From: CAYTRP01 sp964625145
GTDB taxonomy: Bacteria; Sumerlaeota; Sumerlaeia; SLMS01; JAHLLQ01
DNA length: 33,355 nucleotides
NCBI GenBank assembly: GCA_964625145.1
Contig: CAZVAQ010000025.1
Span: 1-33,355 of the forward strand
Direction: 5' to 3'
The first letter of the stretch is position 1, and each line of letters begins with the position of its first letter. Positions 9,201 to 16,427 of this stretch are shown in pieces. The notes under the pieces were generated by a model, which worked only from the letters and a program-made list of their open reading frames with translations, was not told where the DNA came from and searched no databases. The translations under genes were made by a program, and so were the position numbers.

Positions 9201-9674
9201 ATGGTGCTCCGAGAGAACGCCGATTCCCTTGTTCCATCGGGCGGAAAGGTGGGCGGAGCCTTCTATGTCGCCATCACCGCACGGGCGAACGCCGGCATGC
9301 GCATGCGCGGTGCCATCTCCACGGACGCCGCGCTGGACATCTTTCCGGAAGGAACCGCCGGTTTCTACATCTCAATGGGAGGCGCGACGACAATCAAGCA
9401 GGGCAGCAAAGGCGACATTGTCGATGACGGCAACGTGCTGATCATCATGGAAGGCGCGCGTCATCTGATCTCCAGGCATTTGCAGGAGATTTTTGGCGGC
9501 ACCGCCACCGTCAATCCCGCAAGAATCGGCACCACCATCGCCTGTCGAGGATGCGACTACCGCACGTCTTGCCGGTTGGACTATACGATGAACCGCGCAA
9601 GACTGGTGCAAAAGAGGAACAAGGACGAGGCACTCGCCCACTTGAGCGCCTTGCAAGGGGGAATCGAACAGTGA
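6240..9674 (+). CDS. addB: ATP-dependent nuclease subunit B (AddB), Fe-S cluster nuclease
   Basis: This 1144-residue AddB-type subunit of the AddAB helicase-nuclease resects double-strand breaks before RecA loading. A Walker A motif GPPGSGKT sits at residues 9-16. The C-terminal RecB-family nuclease has GQIDRID (D948) and LLDYK (D962, K964). Four cysteines fit the AddB iron-sulfur staple: C800 (in ASCPFKFF) and C1102, C1105, C1111 (CRGCDYRTSC). The 3- and 6-residue spacing matches the Bacillus subtilis AddB cluster as I remember it. Two ATGs occur in tandem at 6240; GGGAG lies just upstream. It ends in TGA overlapping the addA GTG. A recombination protein of the AddB class is much more likely than RecC, because RecC lacks the cysteines and active nuclease residues. 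Confidence 0.93.
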   Translation: MMGLRLIAGPPGSGKTHKIIHEIQDLNRADPLGPPIILIVPEQATFQTERLVLSAAPHGVMRVQVLSFARLGRWIQARRPKSGRPILSDVHREVILTSVLARMKRAGEEGSLLSVPHLESAVTSLLGELKQGNVRATDLAEWAGQIREKNPTLANKLSQLAEVVREFDKAVHDRFEDPQDTMLSLAQSVRGFKDLQGAHVYVDAFYGYTAVEREVLRGLLSAFPQVTITLVLDKPIGAVLDKEALTRKASGRCAPSVETLQQLMRLAERECPGAIEFVDLAGDNDAESRFDAPELKFLADKFMAGIHRRNWLEPTDRIRLVQALDLREQARAAVLQIERWHREKDWRWGEMAIIARNVDEVAQEIGEALLTLRIPHFLDRNQPQQTHPIIQGTLTALEVVLRGWRQESILAFAKSGLFPFNPDAVAKLEWFCQKYPRRDSEWRQHNAWEKPPERSPFEPGEGRRAPLHAMEEYDELRRRIMEPLFAVERRLADARSKTGTLPAMNVVEAICQLVHEGTRHRAVSGSDEYTQQVTEDPSVLTQFGRLMEAIAIAAGDEHFEPAVLLDMFASLLGDFRLQRIPPKIDQLLVAQADRSRLPELRGVVVIGLAEGEFPAPGANRTLLSDQERETLADFATRGEIEKEVRSSARKLFKREAFFAWWAMSRASQAITLIRPTVSRQGEKLNPSPWWSEVSRLFPKLQEENAGSIPIQERTLRAREAASIIGAHWGGLREYNPPLPPGQLQQYADAFLNPRDKAEFDRVIRSASRRNEASLSHEMTRQLLGGAWSASATALEAFASCPFKFFMRTIMRPDIKQETQANPMDLGNLAHAVLKEVFDRVRTEPIDLATMADEELKQLVSECQKKPLERLQAAGLLRSRLGEIQAELLEEQVHGIVRHFRDLAALVGLRNLHTEVSFSRHPQALNAPAITVTLQDGTTTEVVLTGQIDRIDVWGEHWLFLLDYKLGARQIQWTEVADGKSLQLPVYLMVLRENADSLVPSGGKVGGAFYVAITARANAGMRMRGAISTDAALDIFPEGTAGFYISMGGATTIKQGSKGDIVDDGNVLIIMEGARHLISRHLQEIFGGTATVNPARIGTTIACRGCDYRTSCRLDYTMNRARLVQKRNKDEALAHLSALQGGIEQ

Positions 9675-12600
9675 CGAAGAAGAAGGAGTTCGTCCCCACA
9701 CCCGGACAAAAGAGCGCCATCGAGGCGCGCGGGCAGAACATCCTTGTGAACGCAGGCGCGGGCGCCGGGAAGACCTCAACGCTGACTCGGCGAGTGATGG
9801 AACGCTTGCTGGAAGAGGGCGCCGATGTCTCGCTCGAGAACCTGGTCATCGTGACCTTCACCCGCGCCGCTGCGGCGGAAATGCGCGAGCGAATCGGAGA
9901 GACTTTGCGCGACAAACTGGTTTCCTTGGACGACAGTCAGGAGCAGCTTGCCAAGCGCCTCGACGCCGAGATCCAATCCCTGCCGCGCGCACAAATCTCC
10001 ACGCTCCACAGCTACTGCTCCACGCTCCTCCGCGAGTTTGGCGACCGAGTTGGTCTGCCGCCAGACTTTGACCTCATCGACGAGGATGAAGCCATGCTCC
10101 TGCATCAGGAGCGTGTGCGCGATGAGATCGAGCGTCTCGCCGGCGACTCTGAAGACGGGCCCCTGATCCGTGAGATGCTCCAGCAACTCTCCCCCACGAC
10201 CGGCGCCCGCGAGCTGGAGAACCTCGCTCTTCGCCTTCAGCTGTTCCTCGACTCATTGGATGATCCTGAAGGCTTCGTGAAGGATGCCCTCGTAGCCTAC
10301 GACCTCGTGCTCCAAGTCGAGGATCCCCGCAAGTCACAACTGCTCCGCCTCCGCCATGAGATTCTCCGCGACGGCGGTGATGCCATTCGCCGTTTGTTGG
10401 CCACGTTCCTCGATGACACCAAGCACCTGAAGCTGACGACTCCCAGCCGGAACAAGCTCCACCAGGCCGTGCAGGAACGGTGGCGGGACCTGGAAGACAT
10501 CATCCAGGCCGATGATGTGGAACCGCTTGTCGGGATCTTTCTCGAGAGTCCCTTTCTTCCTCCGAACAGCAATCCCGGAAACCAGGAAGACAATGTCGAG
10601 CATCACCGCCTGGCCAAGGTACTGAAGGAGCGGCTGGACGAGGATCTGAAGGAATGCAAAGGTGTCGCCGAGTTGGGCACCATCGAGGAGATCCGCGAGA
10701 ACATCGAAAAGTCCGCCCCGTTCGTTCGATTGTTCCTGACAAGATTGGGTCTGGATATGTTGCGGAGCGCCACTGCCGAACATGTGGAGATGAGGCGACT
10801 GCGCTTCTCCGATCTGGAGCGCCTCACGTTGCGATTGCTGGAGACTGCAGAAGGGAAACCCACGGAAGTCGCCGAGGCGATTCGCAACCGGACAACCGAA
10901 GTCTTGGTCGACGAGTTCCAGGACGTCAACGCCCTACAAGCGCGCCTGCTCAAGGCGATTGCCCGGCCCGCCGAAGACCCGCGCGGCGGCAATCTGTTCG
11001 TCGTGGGCGACTTGAAGCAATCCATCTACGGCTTTCGCCAGGCCGATCCGCGCAAGTTCAAGCAGATGTACGATGCTTACCAACGATTCGACCCGCGCAC
11101 GATTGCACGACCCGGCGGGCGCATCGACCTGGTGGAGAACTATCGCTCCCATCCCATGCTGCTTGGCTTGTTCAACGAATTCTTCGCGGGTCTCTTCTCG
11201 GAGAGAATTGGCCAGCTCACATTCGATGCTTCACACCAGTTCTCGCCCGGCCTGTCCGGAACCGGGGCGACGCCCCGCACGCCATTTGTCGATGTGTTGA
11301 TCCTGGAAAAGGGTGACGCCGCCAACGCCGACGCGGAAGATGCTGCGTCGCAGGGTCTCGACGACACCAACAATGTCGAAGACGACCTCTCCATGGAGCA
11401 GTACGAAAAGGAGGCCGTCGTTGTCGCCCAGGAAATTCTGCGCCTGAAGGAGGAAGGCGTTTCACTCGGCGATATTGCTGTCCTGACGCGCTCCGGCCGG
11501 GCCGCTGCCACAAAGCTCGCAGAAGTGTTCCAGCATCTCGGAATCATGTATCACACCGAGGCGGCGACGGGCTTCCTGCAACAGCAGGAGGTGATCGACT
11601 TCAAGGCACTGCTGCGCGTCCTCGACAATCCCTTCGAGGATGTCGCCCTGGTCGGCGCCCTACGGAGCCCGGTCGCGGAATGGAGCGAGGACGAACTGGC
11701 TGCATTGCGCCTCGTCGATCGCAACGCATCGCTGTGGGAGAACTTGCGGAGACTTGCCACTGCGGAAGACGATCTGCCACTCAGCACCGCCGCCCGCAAT
11801 TTCCTGGAGCGAACGGATCGTTGGCGCGAGACCTCGCGGCGCAAACCCATGGGCGAGCTGTTCGCATTGATCATGGAGGAGACTAATTGGTGCCCGATCG
11901 TCGCGGCACTGCCGAATGGGGACATGCGGGTGAACAACCTGCTCTATCTGGTGGAGCGTGCCGTTCAGTTCGACGGTTTCCAACGCAAGGGCCTCTCGCA
12001 GTTCCTTCACTTCTTGGAGGAGCTAGAAGCCAACGAGAAGGACCTCGGCAGCCCGCCATCCGTCGCTCCAGCGGCGGACTTGGTGCGCATCATGACCATC
12101 CACAAGAGCAAGGGCCTGGAGTTTTCCGTCGTGATTATCCCGTTCCTCGGGAGCGGATTCAATGATACCGACCTGAAGCGCCGCCTGCTCTGGGACCGCG
12201 ATGTCGGCGTCGCCAGCCGTTTCCTCCGCGGCGCTGCCTGGGGGGATGATGAAAAGTCCGCCGCGTGCGTCCTGCTCAAGCGCGGCCTCCGGGACAAACT
12301 CCTCTCGGAGGAACTCCGCCTATTGTATGTCGCCATGACGCGCGCGAAAAGCCAACTGCTTCTCGTAGGTACCGCGAAGCCATCCAAGGACTACACCGTG
12401 CGCGGTTTGTTGGCCCGCCAAGCCGAGGAGTTCAAGAATGGCGGCGAGTCATGGAGGACCGCGCAAGCGGCAAGGGCGTCCTGCTTCATGGATTGGGTCA
12501 GGCTTGGCTTCATACACAGGGCAGAAATGGCAAACCCCGGCGATGCAGAGAGCGATGCAGCAAAATCATTCCGCGTGCGATTGATCCCGGAAAGTGAAGC

Positions 12601-13540
12601 CATTGCCGGCGCTGGCATTGAAAAGGAATCCAAGACTGACCGGGCCAAGCGAGCAGAAGCGGAACTGGAGGCCAACCGCAGCGTCATCGACCAAATGATA
12701 TCCCGCGTCAACGCCCTCTCGGCACTGGGCGATGCTCCGTCATTGAAGGTGAAAGTCACCGCCACCGAGGCAAAACGCATCTGGCAGGCAGAGCAATTCA
12801 CCGACGAGGACGCGGAATTTAACGTCGCATGGTCCACGCGAAGAACCGCGGCAACGAGCACATCACAGAAGGATTCGCTGCCCGATTGGTGGCCGGACTC
12901 CTTGAAGGAATCGGGCCCGCGTGGCGGAAAGCATCGCGGCACAATCAACCACTTGTTCCTGGAGAATGTGGATCTCTCCCGGTTGGCGACCGGCGATTCA
13001 ATCGAGGACGAAGTGGCGCGCCTTGTGTCCGAAGGCATCATCGACCCGCGCGACGAAGCGGAACTGCTGGTGGAGGAGCTGGGCAACATCTTTACCCTCG
13101 ATCCACTGGGACCGGAGCTCTTGAAGCGCCACGCAACCGTCCGGCGCGAGGTGCCCTTTCGCATCGGCATTCCCGCCTGCGATCTCCTGCAAGATCCGTC
13201 CGCTTCTCGCGAATTGATCATGCTGCAAGGCGTGATCGACCTGATCTACGAAGACGACGCCGGCCGTTTGGTGATCGTTGATTGGAAGACCGATCGATGC
13301 GACGGCAGCCAGCAGGACATCGATCGCCTGACCGCCGCATACCGGCCGCAGATCCTGTTGTACGCCGAAGGCCTGCGCCGCGCCACCGGCCGTGAAATCG
13401 CCAAGGCATGGCTTGTCTTCATCCAGGCCGGCCAACCGGTGGGCGTGGAGTGCCGCCGCGATTCCAACGAGTGGCTGCAAATCGTCAAGCCTGCAGTTAT
13501 TGCAGGCGACTCGGGGGACCGACTGTCATCATCTCACTGA
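9671..13540 (+). CDS. addA: ATP-dependent helicase/nuclease subunit A (AddA)
   Basis: AddA is the superfamily 1A motor and second nuclease of AddAB. The 1289-residue protein shows Walker A NAGAGAGKTS (27-36), Walker B VDEFQD (413-418), LKQSIYGFRQAD (motif III), IHKSKGLEF (motif V), LLYVAMTRAK (motif VI), and a C-terminal RecB-type nuclease with GVIDLI (D1190) and VDWKTD (D1204, K1206). The open frame begins earlier at 9551, inside addB. The GTG at 9671 overlaps the addB stop as GTGA, the usual arrangement for coupled translation of a 1:1 complex, and gives the family-like start MTKKKEFVPTPGQKSAIEA. The 3' end overlaps the stop of the opposing lipoprotein gene by 7 bp, leaving no room for a terminator. 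Confidence 0.95.
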   Translation: MTKKKEFVPTPGQKSAIEARGQNILVNAGAGAGKTSTLTRRVMERLLEEGADVSLENLVIVTFTRAAAAEMRERIGETLRDKLVSLDDSQEQLAKRLDAEIQSLPRAQISTLHSYCSTLLREFGDRVGLPPDFDLIDEDEAMLLHQERVRDEIERLAGDSEDGPLIREMLQQLSPTTGARELENLALRLQLFLDSLDDPEGFVKDALVAYDLVLQVEDPRKSQLLRLRHEILRDGGDAIRRLLATFLDDTKHLKLTTPSRNKLHQAVQERWRDLEDIIQADDVEPLVGIFLESPFLPPNSNPGNQEDNVEHHRLAKVLKERLDEDLKECKGVAELGTIEEIRENIEKSAPFVRLFLTRLGLDMLRSATAEHVEMRRLRFSDLERLTLRLLETAEGKPTEVAEAIRNRTTEVLVDEFQDVNALQARLLKAIARPAEDPRGGNLFVVGDLKQSIYGFRQADPRKFKQMYDAYQRFDPRTIARPGGRIDLVENYRSHPMLLGLFNEFFAGLFSERIGQLTFDASHQFSPGLSGTGATPRTPFVDVLILEKGDAANADAEDAASQGLDDTNNVEDDLSMEQYEKEAVVVAQEILRLKEEGVSLGDIAVLTRSGRAAATKLAEVFQHLGIMYHTEAATGFLQQQEVIDFKALLRVLDNPFEDVALVGALRSPVAEWSEDELAALRLVDRNASLWENLRRLATAEDDLPLSTAARNFLERTDRWRETSRRKPMGELFALIMEETNWCPIVAALPNGDMRVNNLLYLVERAVQFDGFQRKGLSQFLHFLEELEANEKDLGSPPSVAPAADLVRIMTIHKSKGLEFSVVIIPFLGSGFNDTDLKRRLLWDRDVGVASRFLRGAAWGDDEKSAACVLLKRGLRDKLLSEELRLLYVAMTRAKSQLLLVGTAKPSKDYTVRGLLARQAEEFKNGGESWRTAQAARASCFMDWVRLGFIHRAEMANPGDAESDAAKSFRVRLIPESEAIAGAGIEKESKTDRAKRAEAELEANRSVIDQMISRVNALSALGDAPSLKVKVTATEAKRIWQAEQFTDEDAEFNVAWSTRRTAATSTSQKDSLPDWWPDSLKESGPRGGKHRGTINHLFLENVDLSRLATGDSIEDEVARLVSEGIIDPRDEAELLVEELGNIFTLDPLGPELLKRHATVRREVPFRIGIPACDLLQDPSASRELIMLQGVIDLIYEDDAGRLVIVDWKTDRCDGSQQDIDRLTAAYRPQILLYAEGLRRATGREIAKAWLVFIQAGQPVGVECRRDSNEWLQIVKPAVIAGDSGDRLSSSH

Positions 13541-14247
13541 AGATGCTCGACGATGATTCGCACAAGCTCCCTTCGCCGCTCCGGTGACAAGAGCCCCGCA
13601 ACCGTCTCCCCCTGCTCCAAGACCACAACCTCTGCCCGCGCACCAACCAGCGAAGTCGCATCGCGCCACGCGGCAACATCCGCTTCACTGCGTGCCTCGT
13701 CCAAAAAAACCGCCACCGGAGAATCCAGGTTCACGAATTGCTGCAGTTCCGGCGTCGCTTCCGGATCCATCAGGATGAGTGCCCGATAACCGCTCAAGCG
13801 TCGATGAGCCTCCAGCGCCGGTCCGTGATCGCCGGATAGCAGCACCAACGCCGCCTCCGAAGTCGAGATGCCCGGCTGCCCGACTACCGCAGCCCCCGCC
13901 CGCGCGTATTGCCGCAGGGCATCGTCCGGCGTTGTCCCAAACTCCAACACCCCAATGCCGTGGCGCGCCAGAAGACGGGCTTCCTCCTTGACCTGATCGG
14001 CGGGCAAGGACCCATCGTGGGCCAGCACCACGGCCGGATAAGGACCGCCAAGATAGGGCACCGAGTATTCACCCGTCACTCCGGCAGCCCTGTCGATCTC
14101 CACCGTGAAGCTGCCGGTGTTGCCCAATCTCTCCACAGGGGGCAATCCGGCAACCGGTTCGCGGGCACCGGGCACAATGCTGCAGGAACTCGCGACGAGG
14201 ACAATGATCAACACGGCCATCAAGGCCCGAAGAGTTTCGTGATGCAA
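13534..14247 (-). CDS. putative lipoprotein, degenerate alpha/beta-hydrolase-like
   Basis: A protein of about 237 residues of unrecognised family. The N-terminus has a hydrophobic stretch ending VLVASSC (C22), a plausible lipobox, so a membrane-anchored periplasmic lipoprotein is likely. The body has the rhythm of an alpha/beta hydrolase: YPAVVLAHDG, then LLARHGIGVLEFGTTPDD, then YRALILMDPEATPEL, then SPVAVFLDEA. Where the nucleophile elbow GxSxG should sit there is LVLLSGDHGP, so catalysis is doubtful. I chose the TTG at 14247 because GGAG lies nine bases upstream and it adds an arginine before the hydrophobic core; the ATG at 14220 is the alternative. An upstream extension of the frame runs antisense through kdsB and is not credible. 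It is divergent from kdsB with 79 bp between. Confidence 0.62.
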   Translation of the reverse strand: MHHETLRALMAVLIIVLVASSCSIVPGAREPVAGLPPVERLGNTGSFTVEIDRAAGVTGEYSVPYLGGPYPAVVLAHDGSLPADQVKEEARLLARHGIGVLEFGTTPDDALRQYARAGAAVVGQPGISTSEAALVLLSGDHGPALEAHRRLSGYRALILMDPEATPELQQFVNLDSPVAVFLDEARSEADVAAWRDATSLVGARAEVVVLEQGETVAGLLSPERRRELVRIIVEHLQ

Positions 14248-14326
14248 CCGGCAGCGCTCCGAATGAAATCTTCCCCGCTGCTTTTCGCGACGCTGTTCCC
14301 ATCGAGCAAGGAGAACTGAATCCACC

Positions 14327-15088
14327 ATGCGCCTGGTCGCCGTCATCCCCGCCCGATATGCCTCCACGCGTCTGCCCGGAAAGCCCCTGGTGTCGCTGCT
14401 GGGCAGGCCAATGATCGCCTGGGTCATCGATGCCGCCCGCCGCGTCCCCGGCGTGGCAGAGGTTCTGGTTGCCACCGATGATGAGCGCGTCGCAGCGGCA
14501 GTGCGACAAGCGGACGCCGAACCGGTCATGACACCTGCTGATTGCCCGACCGGCACCGACCGCATCCAACACGCCATGCGCGGCCGGGAAGGCGATCTGA
14601 TCCTCAACATCCAGGGCGATTGGCCCACGGTTCTGCCGGAATCCGCCACCGCGGCCGTTGATGCCCTCAAGCGCGATGACGCCTGTGCCGTCGGAACTTG
14701 CTGCGTGCCGCTCAGGACCCGCGAGGGCTTCGAGGCGGCGCACAATGTGAAGGTCGTGGTTGGCTTGAACGGGCGCGCCCTTTACTTCAGCCGCGCGCCG
14801 ATCCCAAGCCTTGCACGCGTCGATCCCGAAACGATGAACAAGCCCGGCGCCATCTTCGGCCACAAGCACTACGGGCTCTATGTTTACCGCCGCGAGGCAC
14901 TGGAAGCATTTGTGAGGCTGAAGCAAAGTCCTCACGAACTCCGCGAGAGCCTCGAGCAGTTGCGCTTCCTGGAGAACGGCTACCAGATCGCCTGCACGGA
15001 AGTCCCCCACGACAGCATCGGCGTGGATGTGCCCGAAGAAGTTGTGAAGGCCGAAGCAGCGCTGCGCCGAATGGGGCATGCCGGTTGA
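14327..15088 (+). CDS. kdsB: 3-deoxy-manno-octulosonate cytidylyltransferase (CMP-Kdo synthetase)
   Basis: KdsB activates Kdo with CTP to CMP-Kdo for lipid A-Kdo assembly, in the cytoplasm. The 253-residue length is normal. Seen: PARYASTRLPGKPL at 8-21 (nucleotide loop), TGTDRI (75-80), ALYFSRAPIP (151-160), SLEQLRFLENG (208-218) and GVDVPEE (232-238). The two metal aspartates appear as D98 and D234. One oddity is QGDWP at 96-100, where the family normally has QGDEP: a tryptophan replaces the conserved glutamate. The ATG at 14327 has AAGGAG about 13 bases upstream, a long spacing. The HI0933-type flavoprotein gene follows at once or overlaps, suggesting co-transcription. The adjacent lipoprotein gene points the other way. 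Confidence 0.92.
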   Translation: MRLVAVIPARYASTRLPGKPLVSLLGRPMIAWVIDAARRVPGVAEVLVATDDERVAAAVRQADAEPVMTPADCPTGTDRIQHAMRGREGDLILNIQGDWPTVLPESATAAVDALKRDDACAVGTCCVPLRTREGFEAAHNVKVVVGLNGRALYFSRAPIPSLARVDPETMNKPGAIFGHKHYGLYVYRREALEAFVRLKQSPHELRESLEQLRFLENGYQIACTEVPHDSIGVDVPEEVVKAEAALRRMGHAG

Positions 15089-15122
15089 ATCACACGACAG
15101 GGGCATTCCACCCATCAACGAC

Positions 15123-16400
15123 ATGACTGCGGACTTGGTGATCGTCGGAGCCGGCGCTGCCGGATTGGCGGCCGCGTGCTTCGCGGGCGAAGTCGCGAAG
15201 GAACATGGCTTGCGGATCCTGCTGCTGGATGGCGCGAAGAAGCCGGGCGCGAAGATCCTCGTCAGCGGCGGCGGGCGATGCAATGTCACCAACACCATCG
15301 TCTCCGCAGAGGATTACTGGGGCGGCCCGCGAACCATCATCAAGCGCACGCTCAAGGCATTCGACGAGAAGGCCACCGTGCGTTGGATGCGAACCCTGGG
15401 CGTTCACCTCAAGACCGAGGAAACCGGAAAGCTCTTTCCCATCACGGATTCCGCGCGCACGGTCCTCGGCGCGCTGCTCAATCGAGTTCGCGAGTTGGGC
15501 GTGGAGTTCCGCCATCCGGCGCGCGTCCAGCGCATCCAACCTGTCGACAATGGGTTCGAGCTGCAACTGGATGGCGATGAGGCACCGATCCGTGCGCGGC
15601 GTGTCTTGATGGCGACAGGCGGACTATCTCTGCCAAAGTCTGGAAGTGACGGATGGGGCATCAGCGAAATGCGCCGCCTCGGTCACGAGATCGTCCCCAC
15701 GACTCCGGCATTGTCTCCCCTTGTGCTGCAACCATCGGATTGCCCCGGCGGCCGGTTTGCGGAGTTGGCTGGTTTGACAATCGATGGTCGTCTTACTCTT
15801 CGCGAACCGACTGGCAAGGTGCTGCACTCTGTCGAAGGTTCCCTCCTGTTCACTCACTTCGGCCTCAGCGGCCCCGCAGCGCTCGATTTCTCGCGCCATT
15901 GGCTGCGGTGGGTGTTGGAACACGGAGGCCAGCGTCCGATCGTGCAGTTTGGACTGCGCGAAGTGGCGAGCCTGCAAGCGGCCGATGAGTGGTTGATGAA
16001 ACAGGCGGCCGCCAACCCACGTAAGCAGGTCGGCGGAGTGCTCGGCGAACTGATGCCCTCTCGCCTGGCCCGTCTCATCGCACCGGAAGGCGCCGTGTTT
16101 TCAAGCCTGCCAAAGGCCGATCGCCGTCGCGTCGCGGAATACATCGCTGCGATGCCGTTGGAAGTCACCGGCGACCGCGGTTATTCCTTTGCGGAAACGA
16201 CGGCCGGCGGAGTGGACCTGCGCGAAGTCGAACCCGGCACGTTCGAATCCCGCCGTGTGCGCGGACTCCACATCATCGGCGAAATGCTTGATGTCGACGG
16301 ACGCATCGGCGGATTCAATTTCCAATGGGCATGGGCAACCGGGCACATCGCCGGCCGCGCGATCATCACACAATTGATCGAAAGTGGCTCCGGGAACTGA
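15123..16400 (+). CDS. HI0933/BaiN-family FAD-dependent oxidoreductase
   Basis: A flavoprotein of 425 residues from this start. Dinucleotide-binding fold LVIVGAGAAGLAAA occurs at the N-terminus, then the family signature AKILVSGGGRCNVTN, an insert domain, and the C-terminal block GEMLDVDGRIGGFNFQWAWATG, which closes over FAD. These mark the HI0933/YhiN/BaiN group. Members are widespread and mostly uncharacterised; BaiN of gut clostridia reduces bile-acid intermediates, but that role cannot be transferred here. The frame also offers an ATG at 15078 that overlaps the end of kdsB by 11 bp. I prefer 15123 because family proteins begin a few residues before the GxGxxG loop, though neither start has a convincing ribosome site and 15078 would allow coupling to kdsB. 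The gene ends 27 bp from the convergent O-antigen ligase gene. Confidence 0.88.
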   Translation: MTADLVIVGAGAAGLAAACFAGEVAKEHGLRILLLDGAKKPGAKILVSGGGRCNVTNTIVSAEDYWGGPRTIIKRTLKAFDEKATVRWMRTLGVHLKTEETGKLFPITDSARTVLGALLNRVRELGVEFRHPARVQRIQPVDNGFELQLDGDEAPIRARRVLMATGGLSLPKSGSDGWGISEMRRLGHEIVPTTPALSPLVLQPSDCPGGRFAELAGLTIDGRLTLREPTGKVLHSVEGSLLFTHFGLSGPAALDFSRHWLRWVLEHGGQRPIVQFGLREVASLQAADEWLMKQAAANPRKQVGGVLGELMPSRLARLIAPEGAVFSSLPKADRRRVAEYIAAMPLEVTGDRGYSFAETTAGGVDLREVEPGTFESRRVRGLHIIGEMLDVDGRIGGFNFQWAWATGHIAGRAIITQLIESGSGN

Positions 16401-16427
16401 CAGATGGAACAGGCCCAAGGATCCGCC

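Noticed and set aside
16243..16256. GTTCGAATCC, resembling a tRNA T-loop
   Set aside because: It lies within the flavoprotein coding sequence and no matching acceptor, D or anticodon stems surround it.
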